A program made the translations under genes and the position numbers. 64,000 nt of DNA from Stereocaulon alpinum (taxonomy: Eukaryota; Ascomycota; Lecanoromycetes; Lecanorales; Stereocaulaceae), in assembly GCA_018257865.1 (NCBI GenBank), contig JAEUBA010000043.1, forward strand, positions 124,001 through 188,000, read 5' to 3'. The notes below the pieces were generated by a model. That model searched no databases, was not told where the DNA came from, and saw nothing but the letters and a program-made list of their open reading frames with translations. Shown here piece after piece: positions 35,112 through 46,359 of this stretch; position 1 is the stretch's first letter; each line of letters begins with the position of its first letter.

Positions 35112-38100
35112 TCATCCGAAGTGTTCACCCGGCGCCAGCGTTCTGTACGGACAAGCTTTCCAATCACAGCCCTACATTATGTCACACATCAATTCCTATC
35201 TTATCCTTAGCACAAAGGCTGTGAACTCACCTCCTTGAAAACCCTCGTCCCCCACCACTCCAACCCCGCCACCCACCCCCACCCCGGATAAAGAACCCCA
35301 AAAAAGACAACCACGACCCCGAATGCTAATCCGGAATCTAGAGCCGCAGAAAGCGTCATGGTGTATTTGCCCCACCAGGCTAGGGCGCGCCGGCGGAGAT
35401 GGGAGTTGAAGAGGAAGCAGACGAGGGCCCAGACGGAGAAGTTGAGGCCGGTCTGGGGAAGGGGGGAGGGGAGGGTTAGTGTGTGGATTGGAGGGGGAAG
35501 GGGGAAGGGGGGGGACTTACGGCTGGGGGGATCCAGCTTAGACTGCCGAAGAGGACGGGTAGGTTTATTTTCCTCCAGATGCTGCCTGGATTCGTTTTCC
35601 GTCCAATTAGCCATATGATGATGGGGGCTATGAAGCCTACAAGGAAAGCCCATATTAGAGGCCGGTAGAGTGCGTCTTCGCCGAAGAAACGTCGAGGGCC
35701 GACAACGCCCCATAGTATGCTGCCGTTGAAGTGGACGCGTGCTATCGGGCATGTGAAGCCGTTGATGGCTTCTGGCGTGCAGATGTTGGGTATGTAGTTG
35801 AACATCCAGTTCAATACTCCGATTTGCGTGAGGCTAGATACTAGCGTGGCGACCATTTGGACTTTGAAGAGGAGTTTGGGAGGGATCTTCATGTAGTGGC
35901 CTAATTTGAGGTCCGAGGAGAATTTGATGCCTTGAGCCGAACTAATGTAGCAGTACGTGACGAAGACCTAGCGGGATTCGATTAGCAGTCCTCGGGTATT
36001 CTATGAAAACAACAGAAAGCATACCATGTTGGCGACTGGTCTTCCAGGAAAGACGACACCGCAGATTAGTTGGCAGATAAGATACAGACTACTGTGCTGA
36101 TTCGTAATGGCCATCACGATGCCGACTGGAATGAAGAGCAGAGCTGTGATGGAGAGAGCGAGCAGTAGACCGTACCAAGGCAGATAGACTGGGTAGTATT
36201 CAACGACAAAGATACCGATAGCGAGCATTACCATGAAGGTAGTCAAATACCAGCTCATAGGCGCATCCTCGTAGCGGCGCATCATACGGTTGTGAATATC
36301 TTCGCCGCTCATGTTTACGCCTGAGACTGGCTCGTCTGTGGACGTACCAGTCCGGCTGCTCCTCTGCGAGCCAGTGTTGCTTCTGCTTTGGATGCCTTGG
36401 TTCACTGGCTGATACTCGGACTTGCTTTCGCTGCGGTCCTCTGCCAATGACTTCTTGGATTGTTGCCAGATATCGCCGCCATGCCAGCACGCAGTATGGG
36501 TGATCAGAGCGGTAAGGCTAGCAAACTGGACGCCATATGAAAGGGCATAAGTGATAGGTAAGTACACTTTGCTGTATTTGCTGTAGGCTTCGTGATCAAA
36601 GCGGTAGTCGGGCGTAAGTATTCTGCTGACATCATAAAGCTTGCCGGTATTGTCAAAGACCGACGAAGAGATGATGGGCATGAAGGAGGAAAATAGAGCA
36701 TTGCGGTAATCTGAGCCAGGTTAGTGTGGAGGCAAGAGAGCTGTAGGAAGTATTTACGGACACAGGATAGGAGCAATGATCCACATGACAATCACAAGAC
36801 CTCCCACCACATTGGCCGCAGCCCACCAAGGCGTAAGCAGAGGGGATCCAATGTACGCTATTTGGGCCCAGTCGAAAGTCATTGGGAAGAGACCTAAGCC
36901 GGAGGAGACGCCGAACTACTCCGGGTCAATCAGCGCCTGCATGCTATGCGGCTGATGGGCTTACTAGATTTGCAATGACAACGTTCTTAGGTGCGAACCA
37001 GGTAATTACGCTGAAATAGCTCAATGCAGGCATCAATAGACCGGGCAGAAAATACCAAGCAAATGCTGCAGACCAGGCAAATATGAAGAACTTCCACCTT
37101 GAGATGATCCACCCATTTGCAGGCTTGTTCTCCGAGCTGTGCATGGTAGTAAACATCGCTGTAGACATGAGAGTACCAGGCCAAATCATGCTAGGTGGTC
37201 GAACCAGATAACGCCGTGTAAGCCCAGCGAAGGAGTAGCCAAGAATCTGAGTAGAGATGGTGAGAAGAAGTTGATAGATTATGCTGGGTTCCTGATGGTA
37301 GAACTTCGATTGCTCGACAATGACATCTGTTGCGAAAGCAAATCCAAAGGAAACATTGCTGCTGATGTACACACACGCATGCTCCTTGCCATTCCACTTT
37401 CCTTGCGCAAGCCATAGTCTGATCCGTGTCTTTCCTGGGATGCTGTGATCTGGCTTGTTGCGGCTGACCAGATTGCCGTCGTCGAAAGACTCTGTGGGAT
37501 CATCAGAGTGCTTGAGCAGCCTGTCCCACAACCGTCCTAGAGGATGCACAATGACCAGCGCGATGACTGGGGTGATAGCAACACTGGGATACCGAAGGGA
37601 AAAGAAAAGGTTGGTAGCAGAACCGAGCAGAGCGCAGAGCAATGACAGGATCCACATGCGTGGAGTGTTGATGGAAGCAAATGTGTCATCAGTGGCAGCT
37701 ACCGAAGCACGAACTTGTGGGTAGGGAGAGTTGTCCTGAGGGTCCTCATCCTCGTCAATACTGACTGCTTCTCCAGGGTTGTGATCCTCGTCCTCGTCGT
37801 CGCTAGCGACATAAAGGAGGCCGCCACCCAGATGTCCGCCTTGTCCAGCAGGATGGCCAGGCTCAGCAACAAGCATGGGGCTTGAACCCCGCAGGCTTGC
37901 CCTTCGAAATCGGGTTCTCGAATGCGACCCGCTTCCATCTCTGCGCCGCTTGGACCCAAGGTTGGGAGTAGATGCAGCGGGTCGAAGGGCGCTGCTTTTG
38001 CCTGTTAGGTTACTATCTTCATCTTCCAGATCGACCGACTGGGACGTGACTTTGGTCGATCTGGGACTGCGCTTCAGAGCTCCATAGGAAACCTTGCCCT

Positions 38101-38380
38101 GCGCGGAAGACGAGTCCCGCAGTAAAGGCGACTGAGACATGAATCTCAAGAAACGTTGGAGGAGTCCTGCTTCATTTACTGGATCCTCGATCTCGCCGTC
38201 AATTTCGCCCTCATCGGATGACCTATGTCTACGTAGCAGTGAACGATCCGAGTCCGGGTTAATGTCCTCTTCGGACTCGTCATCCTGGACTTCTCGCCCA
38301 GATATTCTATCAATGAGCTGGAAGTTTTCCTCGAAGTCAGCTTCTTTATATCTGCTCCCGGGCCCTCCTCGGGATGTCAT
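35112..38380 (-). CDS. Oligopeptide transporter (OPT family)
   Basis: Six exons: 38380-36965, 36915-36762, 36710-36025, 35967-35521, 35452-35231 and 35171-35112; phases agree and give 994 aa. A ~215-residue disordered, Ser/Asp/Glu/Arg-rich cytosolic N-terminus precedes the OPT signature SPYPQVR (218-224), the first membrane helices (WILSLLCALLGSATNLFFSL) and the GKEH motif. About 14 hydrophobic helices follow, with a Ser-rich loop near the middle (SRSNTGSQRSSRTGTS). The last exon, GCDWKACPYRTLAPGEHFG, is joined through a GTGAGT donor that sits just before a read-through stop, and I prefer it to the unspliced ending. The exon 2 donor (GTCCGT) is atypical but is the one that keeps the frame. 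OPT proteins of the peptide clade import tetra/pentapeptides, glutathione or metal conjugates by proton coupling; the substrate is unknown. A copia element is inserted 143 bp upstream of the start. Confidence 0.9.
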
Positions 38381-38518
38381 GAAAAGGTTGTGCAGCAGTG
38401 CATGAAGCGAGCCTGTCCCAAGCGGAGATCATCGGTCATGTGCAGCAGAACGTGGAGCCTACATGAGACTCAATCCGCTCTTCAATACCCCGAGTCCGGA
38501 AAATGAAGCAGCTCTCCG

Positions 38519-38523
38519 GTAGC
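38519..38523. repeat. Target site duplication GTAGC (5' copy)
   Basis: GTAGC immediately precedes the 5' LTR of the copia element and is repeated immediately after the 3' LTR at 44357-44361. A 5-bp duplication is normal for Ty1/copia integration. Confidence 0.9.
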
Positions 38524-38739
38524 CGTTAGAATAAGTGGTGAAAACTATGGTGGATGAGGCCTACTTGGCAAAGCTTGCTTAGCTAGCCTAATAGGGCTAG
38601 GGCTTGCCAAGGCCTCCATGCGCCTACTAGATAAAATCTCTGCATGCAATTCTATCTAGCAACAACAACGTTAATAGCAATAGATTGTTCACCCCTAAAT
38701 TAATAACCAATCAGTCAATAGCTTACTGATATTCTAAAG
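38524..38739 (+). repeat. 5' LTR of the copia element
   Basis: 216 bp with imperfect inverted ends (CGTTAGAATA ... TATTCTAAAG; the inner TTAGAATA/TATTCTAA is perfect). It differs from the 3' LTR at about seven sites, all transitions. Its base composition is not RIP-like, unlike the internal region. Confidence 0.95.
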
Positions 38740-41700
38740 GGTTATAAGCCTAGGTTCTGCAACCCGTTGGTATTATATTACTGCCTAGGACGAATTACTA
38801 CCTACCTGTCGAATAGGGGGTTGAAAATTTCGAAGGAGGAATCCAACAGGATTTCGAAGAAGGAATTTAACACCACTCGCGACTAAAGAAGAACTCAATA
38901 CCAGCAGATACTGAAAGCCTGATATTATTAAGATAGACGAGCTCAGACCGACTAATAAGTCGCTGCTAAAGGGCGTTAAGGATTAGCCGTATTTTAAATA
39001 GGAAATAGAAGTAATATTTAGAGTCTAAAAGATATAGGAGGTAGTAATAGGAAAGAAGAAAAGACCTATACTACCTACGCTACTAATACCTCCCGAATCC
39101 TAATCGTCTATATCTAGAGATAAACTCCTAGAGTATATATTCGAATAAATTAAGAAGTATAAGAAATTACTAGAAGAATAGAAAGAAAAGAACTCCTCTA
39201 CTATAGGAGTACTTATACTACGCTACGGAGCTATACTAAGGAGCTATATAAGGAAGATAGAAATAGTCTCCGTTACTTAGGAAAAGCTAATATAAGTATA
39301 TAGCGTATCTTTAATTATATTAATTAATATAATAATAGGAGTACTTACTTATCTTAAATTAACCTTATTTAATACTATCTAAGATTACGCTGCGGAATTT
39401 AAGAATTACGAGGATAAACTAAGCTTACTAGATACGCCTATCCTACTAGTATTACTAGCAGCGCTATTCCGTAACAGTCTAAAAGAATCGCTTATACTAT
39501 ACGTTTTTAACCTAGTATAATAATATAAGACCTTAGGAAGTATACTAGATATTAATACTATAGTAGCGGCACTATCGGAGAAGTAAGTATAACTTAATAA
39601 TAGTAAAAATAATAATAAGGCGTTAGCAGCTAAATTTAGTAAATAGGATAAGGTAAAAAGGCCTTTAAGAAGCCCTGTTAGTAGCTAACTACCTTATAGT
39701 AGGAACCCTCCTACTAATAAAAAGGATAAGAAGGATAATAAGAAAACTTACCCTTATTACGGAAAGTTATACCGGAAAGATAATTACTAGTATACTAATC
39801 TATAATCCGCACCTGCTAACTAGATCCCAAATAAAGAAATTATAGACTAGGTTAAGGCTAATAAAAAGAAGGCCTCTACTGCGAAGGCGTTAATAGCGCC
39901 TCTAGCCTCACCTACGGCGAATTTACCTATAGAAGCTTATAATAAGAAAGCTAGCGAATCTAACGAATATATTAGGCCTAGTATTACTAGAAAATCCTTA
40001 CGTAATAAGCTAACTAACTCTAACTCTCGAAGGATTAACACGTCTATTCCTTCTAATCTAAAGGAGGAAGCGGTTTATATTAACACCGCCTCTAACGTCT
40101 ATACTATATAGGATATTTCTAAATTCTAGACCTACTAGAAAGTTGATAAAATACTATTAGGAATCGACGGTAACTTACTAAGAGTCCTAGGAATTAGAAC
40201 TATATACTATCTAAGTATAGTTAACGGAAAACTTACGATAATTAAGCTTTCTAGCGTCTACTACGTACCTGCGATATATTATAATTTGCTCTTAGTAGCT
40301 TACCTAGAAGATAAAGGATACTATACTATTATTAAAGACGGTCGATTCGATATTATTAATAATAATAGTAACTTAGTCCTTACCGGAACCTAAGTAGGTA
40401 ATAGTTACCTACTTAATCTTTAATATACTAAGATACTATATATATTACGATCTTTAAAGAAACCTCTCGTAAATTATATATCTTAGGATAAATAGCACCG
40501 CCGTCTAGGTTACCTAAGTATATAAGACGTTAAGAAGCTTACTTATATTACCTTAGGGATTAATACTAAGATAGCGGATAAGCTGTAAAAAGTAGTACTA
40601 CCGTATAAATATTACGAAGACTGCGTAATTATAAAGATAACTAAAATTTATAACAGAATTACTTATTAATAGGACCTAACTAAACGAGAATTAGTACTAG
40701 GAGTAAAGATCTCCTTAGATATTACTAGCGGTAGTTAGATTAAGCTTACTAAGGGCGGATACCGCTATTACGCCTTCTTTATATATAAGGCTACCGATAT
40801 AGTCTGGATTTATATAATAAAATTTAAGACTGATCTCCTAATAATACTACGCAATTACCTAACGTTAATAAAGACTTAGGGACGACTAGTTAGTCGCTTT
40901 ACTAGCGATAATAAACTAATCTACGCCTCTAAGGAAGTATAAGCTATCCTACGGAGCTTTAGAATTAAATAGGAGCCAGCGGAGCTATATACGCCGAATT
41001 AAAACATAATTATAGAGCGAACTTTTCGAACCCTATTTAGCAGAGTTCGTATAGTGCTACGAGACGCCGGCTTTAGCTAATCCTACTAGGGTAAGGTAAT
41101 AAACTATATTATCTATACTAAAAATAGGTTACCGTCCTTAGTAGATCTGTCCACCACGCCCTATAAGGCTTAGATAGGAAAGAAGATAGATATTAGTAAC
41201 TTTAGACGGTTTAGCTATATTATATATATCTATAATACTAATCTAACGAAGAAGAAGTTAGATAATAGGGCTATAAAAGTTAAATTTCTCAGCTACGATT
41301 TTTATAATAATTAATACCGTTTCTAAGACGTATAAAGAAAACGTATATTTAAATCCTCCTAGGTAAGATAGGAGCTAGACTCCTATATTAATAGTAAAGA
41401 TATAGGGGTAGGTAAAGAAGAGTTATTTAATAAATTAGACTTATAGGAATTCTTTACTATTAACTCGTTAATAGAGCGATAAAAGTCGCTAACTATAACT
41501 ACTAACCTAGTTAAGCAAGGCGAATAAGCTACTAACATAACTACTATTACGGATATTAATCTAACAGGCAATTCGGATATAAATAATTTAAATAATTTAG
41601 ACGAAAATAATTTAAATAACCCTAACGCCTCAAATAGCGATTTAAATAAATTTAATAACTTATCTAATAACGACGTATTTAAGACCCCTATATAGATACC

Positions 41701-42906
41701 TGCGCTAGAGTAGACCCCTAAGGAGACTTAAGCTCCCCCGTAGGCTATAATAACTCCGTAATATCCGGAGACTCCTACGACTACGGTCGTAAACGCGGAA
41801 AATATTCGCCTAATACGAATACGTATAAAGGAGAGGCTTAACTATAAGTAACTTTATAGGGGATTCGCAGTAAGAATTACTGCTAGATTATATAAGGCTA
41901 AGGCACCTATACCTCCTATACCTACTAATATTTATAAGGCCCTAAGAGGCCCTAATAAAGAAAAGTAGATAGTAGCTTTCTAAGATAAGCTAGACTTATT
42001 AGAAAAGATAGTAACTTAGGATATACTAGCCCCCGTTTCTAAAGGACGGAAGGCCCTACTTAGATATTAGGTCCTTACTTATAAGCTAGACCCTAATAGA
42101 GAGATCGCTTAGTATAAAGTACGCTAGGTGGTTAAGGGATTTAGGTAAGTTAAAGGTCTTAATTATAATAAGACTTATTTAAGTATAGTTAAAGGTACCG
42201 TAGTACGAATTCTTATAGCACTATACGCTAAATACGACTACGAAATAGAGTAGTCTAATATTATCACCGCCTTCTTCGAATCTTTATTAACGGAGGAAGT
42301 ATAGGTTAAGCAGCCTTACGGCTTTACTAATAGTAATCTAATAGACGCCTACTAACTTCAGCGCGCCCTATATAGCCTTAAGTAGTCTCCTCGCGAATAG
42401 TATAAAACTATCCGCTAATTTATAGAGTCCCTAGGATATACTAGGCTAGTTAAGGACTACTCTATATTTACTAGCGAAAATAGTATAATAGTTATATTTT
42501 ATATTAACAATATCCTTATATACGGACCTAATAAGGCTATGATCGCCGAATTTAAACAGAATTTGGATAAACGATTTAGAATAAAATACCTTAGTAACGC
42601 TAACTAGTATCTAGGGATAGTAATAATTCGAGACCGCCCTAACCGTACTATCTATATTAATTAGACTTCCTATACTAAGAGAGTTATTATTTAGGTAAAT
42701 ATAGAATCCTGCTACCCAGTTACCTTACCGATAGATAAAGGTAATAATTTGGTTAGAGCTCCTAATATATATATAGCAGACCGCACTAAGGCGGAAGTCT
42801 ATCGTACCCTAGTAGGAGAACTCTAATAGTTATTAATAATAATACGTCTAGACCTTATATTTATAGTCGGAAAAAGTAGACGTTTCTCTATTAACCCTAC
42901 CAGCGA

Positions 42907-42911
42907 GCACC
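42907..42911. repeat. Target site duplication GCACC (5' copy) of nested element
   Basis: GCACC precedes the first 110-bp repeat and recurs at 43499-43503 after the second one. Removing the insert and one copy rejoins the copia RNase H frame (NPTSEH then LNSVK), which fixes the insertion point. Confidence 0.92.
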
Positions 42912-43021
42912 TATAAGCTCCTACCACTGCGCCAAAGCGCCAGGGAAAAAGACTTTATACGGGGGTCTTGCGCGCTTGGCAGCAACCCCCTAATAGGGTA
43001 TGTATGGCCGTAGGCCTTACA
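42912..43021. repeat. First terminal direct repeat of the nested element
   Basis: 110 bp, differing from the second copy at about six positions, mostly G-to-A/C-to-T type in TG or CG context, including the terminal TG changed to TA. Confidence 0.92.
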
Positions 43022-43074
43022 ACTATCCCCCTTCCTAGAATCTTGGTCCCCCAAGATCCAGGGTACAGGCACCT

Positions 43075-43239
43075 CGCAGGCGCTAAGCACTGCAGGCCCC
43101 AGCTGCCGAAGCAGGTAGGTTTCAGGCGTCGCAGGCGCTAAGCACTGCGGGCCCCAGCTGCCGAAGCAGGAAGGTTTCGGGCGTCGTAGGCGCTAAGCAC
43201 TGCGGGCCCTCAACTGCCGAAGCAGGTAGGTTTAGGCGA
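43075..43239. repeat. Three 55-bp tandem repeats inside the nested element
   Basis: Units start at 43075, 43130 and 43185. Each contains GGCGCTAAGCACTGC and GCTGCCGAAGCAGG (CAACTGCCGAAGCAGG in the third). Unit-to-unit differences are few. They form most of the unique interior of the element. Confidence 0.92.
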
Positions 43240-43388
43240 CGGGCGCTCGTAATCGTGCACACAGCGTGATTCGAACCCCGACCCTCTACGCCGTACAAAG
43301 TACGTCAACCCCGCGTTGCCCCCAGAGGGACAGTGCTCGGACCTAGTCAACAAGCCACTGCGGCCCCAGGGTTAGCGCGCAACACAGT

Positions 43389-43498
43389 TGTAAGCTCCTG
43401 CCACTGCGCCAAAGCGCCAGGGCAAAAGACTTAATGCGGGGGTCTTGCGCGCTTGGCAGCAACCCCCTAATAGGGTATGTACGGCCGTAGGCCTTACA
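43389..43498. repeat. Second terminal direct repeat of the nested element
   Basis: 110 bp, beginning TGTAAGCTCC and ending GGCCTTACA, followed directly by the GCACC target copy at 43499-43503. Confidence 0.92.
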
Positions 43499-44140
43499 GC
43501 ACCTTAATTCGGTAAAATAAATTATTAAATATCTAGCGGGTACTACTAAAGTTAGACTACGCTATAGACCTAGAGACGTTACTAAAGGCGTTAATCTAGA
43601 AGGAAACTTGCTCGGTTAGATAGACTTATCGTAGTTAGACGATAGAGATACCTCTTATATAACGTTAGGCTATATCTTTTAACTATAGAATAGACTAATA
43701 AGCTAGTCTAGTAAGCTTTAAACTCTCTATACTAATTTAACTATAGAGGCGGAATACGTCGCCTAATATAACGCTGCTAAAGAATCTCTCTTCCTTAGCG
43801 AATTACTATAAGGAGTAGGCTATAATAAAAAAGATATTAAGCCTATTAAATTAATAGGAGATAACTAGGTAGCTATTAAATTAGCTACTAATCTAATTAA
43901 TTACCAGCGTACTAAATATATACGTAATAAGTTTCACTTAGTACGCGAAATAGTATTAGAAACTAGCGAATTAACCTTATAATATAGTAATACCGCTGAT
44001 ATAGTTATTAACGGTATAACTAAGGCTCTCGCCCCTAACGAATTCCGCCCTTTCTGAGATAAGCTGGGACTAGCTTCGAGCGTGATTAGTAGGGAGCTTA
44101 GATAGTAGGCTACCTTACCACCGCCGGTTTTAAATAGGAG

Positions 44141-44356
44141 CGTTAGAATAAGTGGTGAAAACTATGGTAGATGAGGCCTACTTAGCAAAGCTTGCTTAGC
44201 TAGCCTAATAGGGCTAGGGCTTGCCAAGGCCTCTATGCGCCTACTAGATAAAATCTCTGCATGCAATTCTATCTAGCAACAACAACGTCAATAGCAATAG
44301 ATTGTTCACCCCCAAATCAATGACCAATCAGTCAATAGCTTACTGATATTCTAAAG
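44141..44356 (+). repeat. 3' LTR of the copia element
   Basis: 216 bp, starting CGTTAGAATA after a purine-rich AAATAGGAG (possible polypurine tract) and ending TATTCTAAAG, followed by the GTAGC duplication at 44357-44361. Confidence 0.95.
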
Positions 44357-44361
44357 GTAGC

Positions 44362-45079
44362 ATAACAGAACTTACGCGTATACCACTATTCTCCAAAGAA
44401 TAGGTGCAGATCCGCAATGTCATCCAACGTCAAATTGATCGCCACCAAGGATCAGGCCGCAGTCTAGCCTCAAGCAGATAAACGTCTCATCTACGTAGCG
44501 CTTATCCTCAGCCGTTCGCCCCACGATCTGAGATTTGGATCCACCAGTACCAATAAGTAATATATAGACCATACCTAGTACACTACGAGTGAAAGTCGTT
44601 CAATTGTAATCATTTCTAAGGCTTAGAGCCACACCTATTGGGTGCCATCCTTGTAAGTCCTTGTGAAGTGCTGCAATTGAATCTCAAGTAGACGCAAATC
44701 TTCCTAGACGTAAAATGGATCCAAGTGGCTGAGTGTTACAATGCATGTGTGATAAAGCTATGCAAAAGAACAGTGACAGCGCACATGCTACCCAATATGC
44801 TGCACGCTATGCTCCGATACTCCCAGGCAAAAGCGAACTCCTTGCCCATATCGACAGATATGCGTTAGCCAGATATACTCTTAGAAGACATGAACCCGCA
44901 TTTTCAATGCCGCTAGATTTCCTTCCGATGCCAACTCCGGAAGAGTTCTTCGTAGCTCAAGTATGGCCAGCCGAACGAGGCAACACCTTCCCTGCTTCAA
45001 TGTCCGATCCCGCTTGGTACGTATCGGGCTCCACTAAAGCGCCATGAACGTGGGGATCAAGTCTGTTAGCCGTGTCGCT
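44362..45079. other. Intergenic stretch with one weak open frame
   Basis: This is the displaced upstream flank of the OPT gene and the 3' side of the aquaporin gene. A plus-strand frame from an ATG at 44745 to 45047 (100 codons) has a plausible but unrecognised sequence (YALARYTLRRHEPAF, PMPTPEEFFVAQVWPAERG). It may be an exon remnant; I do not call it a gene. Confidence 0.4.
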
Positions 45080-46359
45080 CTAGTGTTCGCCACCATGGAC
45101 TATATCGTTGTCAGCACCGTAGCTCTGACTACCACCAGTGCTTGTGGTTTTCTCTGCCTCTGCACCAATTGCCGGTAACAGAGAAGAGCCTCTTCGACTC
45201 TGTTTCATGGCGGAGACTGGGGTCTGGCCTCCAGAGATATTCGACTTGGCCTGCTCCAGTGGAATCTCTTCCCGTCTGTAACCACCAAGGGTGTCGCCGC
45301 TGATGGGTCTAGATTGACCAGCTGGTGAAGCAGTAGATTGGTCAGCACCCATAAGGCTGACTACTGGACGCTCAACATCTCGCTCGGGGTCGAATATCTT
45401 CGTTTCATGCTCGTCAAAGTCCTGGCCGGGATTGGCGGTCTCGTATTCGAGCGCCTTTATCGTTTTGTAGAAACCAGCTGCGAGGAGTGAGCCAAGTAGT
45501 GGGCCGACCCAGTATATCTAGTAATATGATGAGCTTCAAGTTCATCATTATTAGAAGCGAGAATATCAGGTACCCAGTGATAGTCTTCGAATTGGGCGTT
45601 GATTACATTAGGTCCAAAGGAGCGAGCAGGGTTGAGAGAGCCACCAGTGTAGTACACGCCTGTAGGAATTAGCCAGATACAACGCTGTTCCAGGAGTTAC
45701 ATACCTGCAAGCTCGGCGATAAAGAGCGCAAGACCGATACCAATCGGAGCAATGAAAGTCCCCTTATGCTTCTCCGCAGCCAGCATAAAGATAGCAAAGA
45801 CCAATTCAGCGGTCAGAAACATCTCGATGAAAAGGCCCTGTGCCTTTGATGTCCCCGCACCTAACGAGGTGCGTACGTTAAGCTGTCCAGGGAACATCAC
45901 ACTGACTATTCCCGCAGCTGCTATAGCACCGATGATTTGAGATACGACAACCAAAGCTCCTCGTACAGGCGGTACAGCACCAACGATGACCATACCGAAA
46001 GTCACAGCAGGGTTGAAAAGACCGCCACTAATTCTAAAGAAAACCCAGGCGTTGACAGCCAGACTGAAACCAAAGCACAGACTTATATAAAGTAGTTGAG
46101 CTGGATTAGAACCTTGAGCTATTGTAGTCGATGTCGTTCCCTGGGTCTGCGAATTCGCCACCTGTGTTCCAGTAAAAGCGAAGAAGAGAAAGAGAAAGGT
46201 GCCTGCAAATTCACCGCACATTGCTATGAAATGGTTTCGAGCGATATTTCCAGGCCCGCCTGGAAGAAAGGGTATTCGGCTGCCTTTGGCAGAGGCCGAT
46301 CTTGCCTGCATGCCTCCGAACACGTAGCCTCTTGTTATATGGTCTGAGTCTCTGTCCAT
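45080..46359 (-). CDS. Aquaporin (MIP family water channel)
   Basis: Three exons, 46359-45705, 45659-45574 and 45517-45080, give 392 aa with consistent phases. Six membrane helices are visible, with the two NPA boxes at Asn116 (LFNPAVTFG) and Asn228 (SLNPARSFGP); the Arg after the second NPA is the selectivity-filter arginine. The chain closes with the helix IYWVGPLLGSLLAAGFYK and a ~130-residue Ser/Gly-rich cytosolic tail. The orthodox-type loops (ISGG-NPA, TGGS-NPAR) suggest a water-selective channel in the plasma membrane, but glycerol permeation cannot be excluded by eye. The ATG at 46359 was chosen; an upstream in-frame extension has no ATG. Confidence 0.93.

Larger units (their letters stand above)
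42912..43498. mobile_element. 587-bp TRIM-like miniature element nested in copia
   Basis: Two 110-bp direct terminal repeats (42912-43021, 43389-43498) with TG...CA-type ends (TGTAAG...CTTACA; the first copy starts TATAAG) enclose 367 bp, and the whole is flanked by GCACC. This is the architecture of a terminal-repeat retrotransposon in miniature. It is GC-rich and rich in CA/TG, so it was not mutated with its host. No open frame, clear primer-binding site or polypurine tract is visible; the interior carries 55-bp tandem repeats and a tRNA-like B-box word on the minus strand (GGTTCGAATC, about 43269-43278). It may be a non-autonomous LTR element mobilised in trans, or another class of small element with long direct repeats. 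Confidence 0.8.
38524..44356 (+). mobile_element. RIP-degraded Ty1/copia LTR retrotransposon
   Basis: The 5833-bp element has 216-bp LTRs and a GTAGC target duplication; about 587 bp of it is a later nested insertion. The order is that of copia. A gag zinc knuckle at about 39749-39795 has all four ligand codons now Tyr; the gag-pre-integrase HRRLG motif is near 40495, integrase near 40700, and reverse transcriptase has a readable LYSLK-SPRE stretch near 42370. The YxDD site near 42500 now reads YINN. RNase H is split by the insertion at 42912, and its C-terminus ADIVINGITKAL is near 43995. The internal part is TA-rich with very few CA/TG while CG is retained, and Gln/Trp codons have become TAG. 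This is the pattern of RIP acting on CpA. No frame of useful length survives, so it is immobile. A TTGGTATTA word at 38767 may be a decayed primer-binding site. Confidence 0.95.

Noticed and set aside
41383..41571. 62-codon minus-strand frame inside the copia element
   Set aside because: Antisense frame within RIP-mutated TE sequence; it is chance in AT-rich DNA.
43252..43330. tRNA gene on the minus strand (GGTTCGAATC word)
   Set aside because: The T-stem and acceptor arms around the word do not pair, and it lies within the miniature element; only the B-box-like word is reported.
38740..44140. CRISPR-like or satellite array from the many short repeated words in the AT-rich block
   Set aside because: No regular spacing. 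The repeated TA-rich words result from CpA-to-TpA mutation of a copia coding region.
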